64,000 nt of DNA, from NCBI GenBank assembly GCA_937138475.1, contig CAKZPD010000017.1, positions 53,048-117,047 of the forward strand, given 5' to 3'. Numbering within the stretch: the stretch's first letter is position 1; every line of letters begins with the position of its first letter. Positions 63,627 through 64,000 of the stretch are shown one piece after another. Origin of the DNA: an uncultured Sulfitobacter sp. (GTDB taxonomy: Bacteria; Pseudomonadota; Alphaproteobacteria; Rhodobacterales; Rhodobacteraceae). A program made the translations under genes and the position numbers. The notes beneath the pieces are model-generated. The model worked only from the letters and a program-made list of their open reading frames with translations, was not told where the DNA came from and did not search any database.

Positions 63627-64000
63627 ATGACAAAATACGTTGAGGAAAACGAGCGGATCAAACACGAATATGGCGTCTATCTGCGCCATGCCAAAGGGCA
63701 AGATGAAACCTCCATCGACAAGGCGCGCGCGGCGATCCGGCGGTTTGAAGAAAGCACTAAGTTCAAGCCGTTCAAGAAATTCCATCGCCAGCAGGCGGCG
63801 GATTTCAAGGACTACATTGGCAGGTTGAAAAATGAACGGACCGGAAAACCGCTGGGGTTTTCTACCGTCGATTCCATGCTGCGTTTGGTCAAAGGGTTCT
63901 TTCATTGGCTGGTGAGCCGCACGGGGTTCAAAAAGGTGATCAGCTATGCCGCTGTTGAATACTTCAACAATACGCGCACGGCGGGCAGGGTCGCACATCC
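63627..64000 (+). CDS. Second tyrosine recombinase, N-terminal part (cut by window end)
   Basis: The first 124 residues of a site-specific recombinase. The sequence MTKYVEENERIKHEYGVYLRHAKGQDETSIDKARAAIRRFEE and later DFKDYIGRLKNE..., KPLGFSTVDSMLRLVKGFFHWLVS is a SAM-like core-binding domain of lambda-integrase-type proteins. The catalytic domain is outside the window, so activity cannot be judged. ATG 63627 has an AAAGGA site; ATG 63591 is in frame upstream. It differs clearly from the P4-type integrase near the tRNA. Confidence 0.8.
   Translation, partial: MTKYVEENERIKHEYGVYLRHAKGQDETSIDKARAAIRRFEESTKFKPFKKFHRQQAADFKDYIGRLKNERTGKPLGFSTVDSMLRLVKGFFHWLVSRTGFKKVISYAAVEYFNNTRTAGRVAH

Larger units (their letters stand above)
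60513..64000 (+). mobile_element. Left end of an integrative element inserted at tRNA-Arg
   Basis: From the 3' end of tRNA-Arg onward the gene content changes to a P4-type integrase, an unknown protein with lower GC and different codon use, an AlpA-like protein, an HTH/Cys protein and a second recombinase. No housekeeping gene follows up to the window end. The right end, with its direct repeat of the tRNA 3' part, must lie outside. Integration at the tRNA is inferred from the integrase type and position. Confidence 0.75.

Noticed and set aside
1..64000. CRISPR array, rRNA genes or insertion sequences with terminal repeats
   Set aside because: I saw no regularly spaced repeats, no rRNA segments and no DDE transposase reading frame in the window.

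Overview
The window is a high-GC chromosomal segment of an alphaproteobacterium, most likely a Rhodobacterales (Roseobacter-group) member. This rests on the sequence alone: the dcw order murB-ddl-ftsQ-ftsA-ftsZ-lpxC-bamD-recN, an ATP12-type F1 chaperone gene, a bzt/aap-type acidic amino-acid ABC transporter, a zinc-type adenylate kinase, and the rpmH-rnpA-yidD...yidC-MOSC-yihA-argB layout. No rRNA or CRISPR array was seen. One tRNA is present, tRNA-Arg(ACG).

Layout. (1) 1-9213: cell division and envelope genes on the + strand, from the tail of murB to recN. (2) 9272-13175: a ClC chloride transporter, a DUF427 protein and an M24B aminopeptidase P. (3) 13176-32615: an accessory catabolic block. 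A minus-strand operon (DAO-family flavin oxidase, hyuA, hyuB, SDR dehydrogenase) lies head to head with a rhodanese gene and then a plus-strand operon: an IclR regulator, one 1277-residue protein that fuses HyuA and HyuB, and a complete dipeptide/opine-type ABC importer. A tungstate-type importer (tupBCA) follows. (4) 32802-43689: the end of the spc and alpha ribosomal operons (rplO-secY-adk-rpsM-rpsK-rpoA-rplQ), then degP-like, rarA, crcB, rluC-type, gph-like and ATP12 genes, several overlapping by 4 nt. (5) 43886-48350: aapJQMP amino-acid importer. (6) 48426-56540: minus-strand housekeeping genes, ferredoxin to rpmH, with a degenerate GGDEF/EAL protein and ttcA inside. (7) 56805-60347: a TVP38 membrane protein, a MerA/Lpd-like flavoprotein and a histidine kinase. 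(8) 60436-64000: tRNA-Arg followed by the left end of an integrative element: a P4-type integrase, an unknown protein, an AlpA-like protein, an HTH plus cysteine-cluster protein, and the N-terminal part of a second tyrosine recombinase that runs off the window.

How it fits together. The central block reads as an import-and-cleave system. The SBP/permease/ATPase set would bring in a small peptide-like or cyclic amide. Two ATP-dependent hydantoinase/oxoprolinase-type enzymes, one split and one fused, would open lactam or imide rings. A flavin amine oxidase and an SDR would act on the products, and the IclR protein would control expression. The substrate cannot be read from sequence; both HyuA parts carry the hydantoinase-type DIGGTFTD motif rather than the DRGGTFTD I expect of 5-oxoprolinases. 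This block and the tup genes sit directly upstream of rplO, where rpmD and rpsE normally lie, so the spc operon is split here.

Intrinsic hairpins separate many co-directional genes (ftsZ/lpxC, SBP/permease, rplO/secY, rpsK/rpoA, rpoA/rplQ, aapJ/aapQ). This suggests widespread tuning of expression inside operons. The most structured non-coding stretch is 13275-13416, where several perfect hairpins cluster and two are enclosed by an outer stem.
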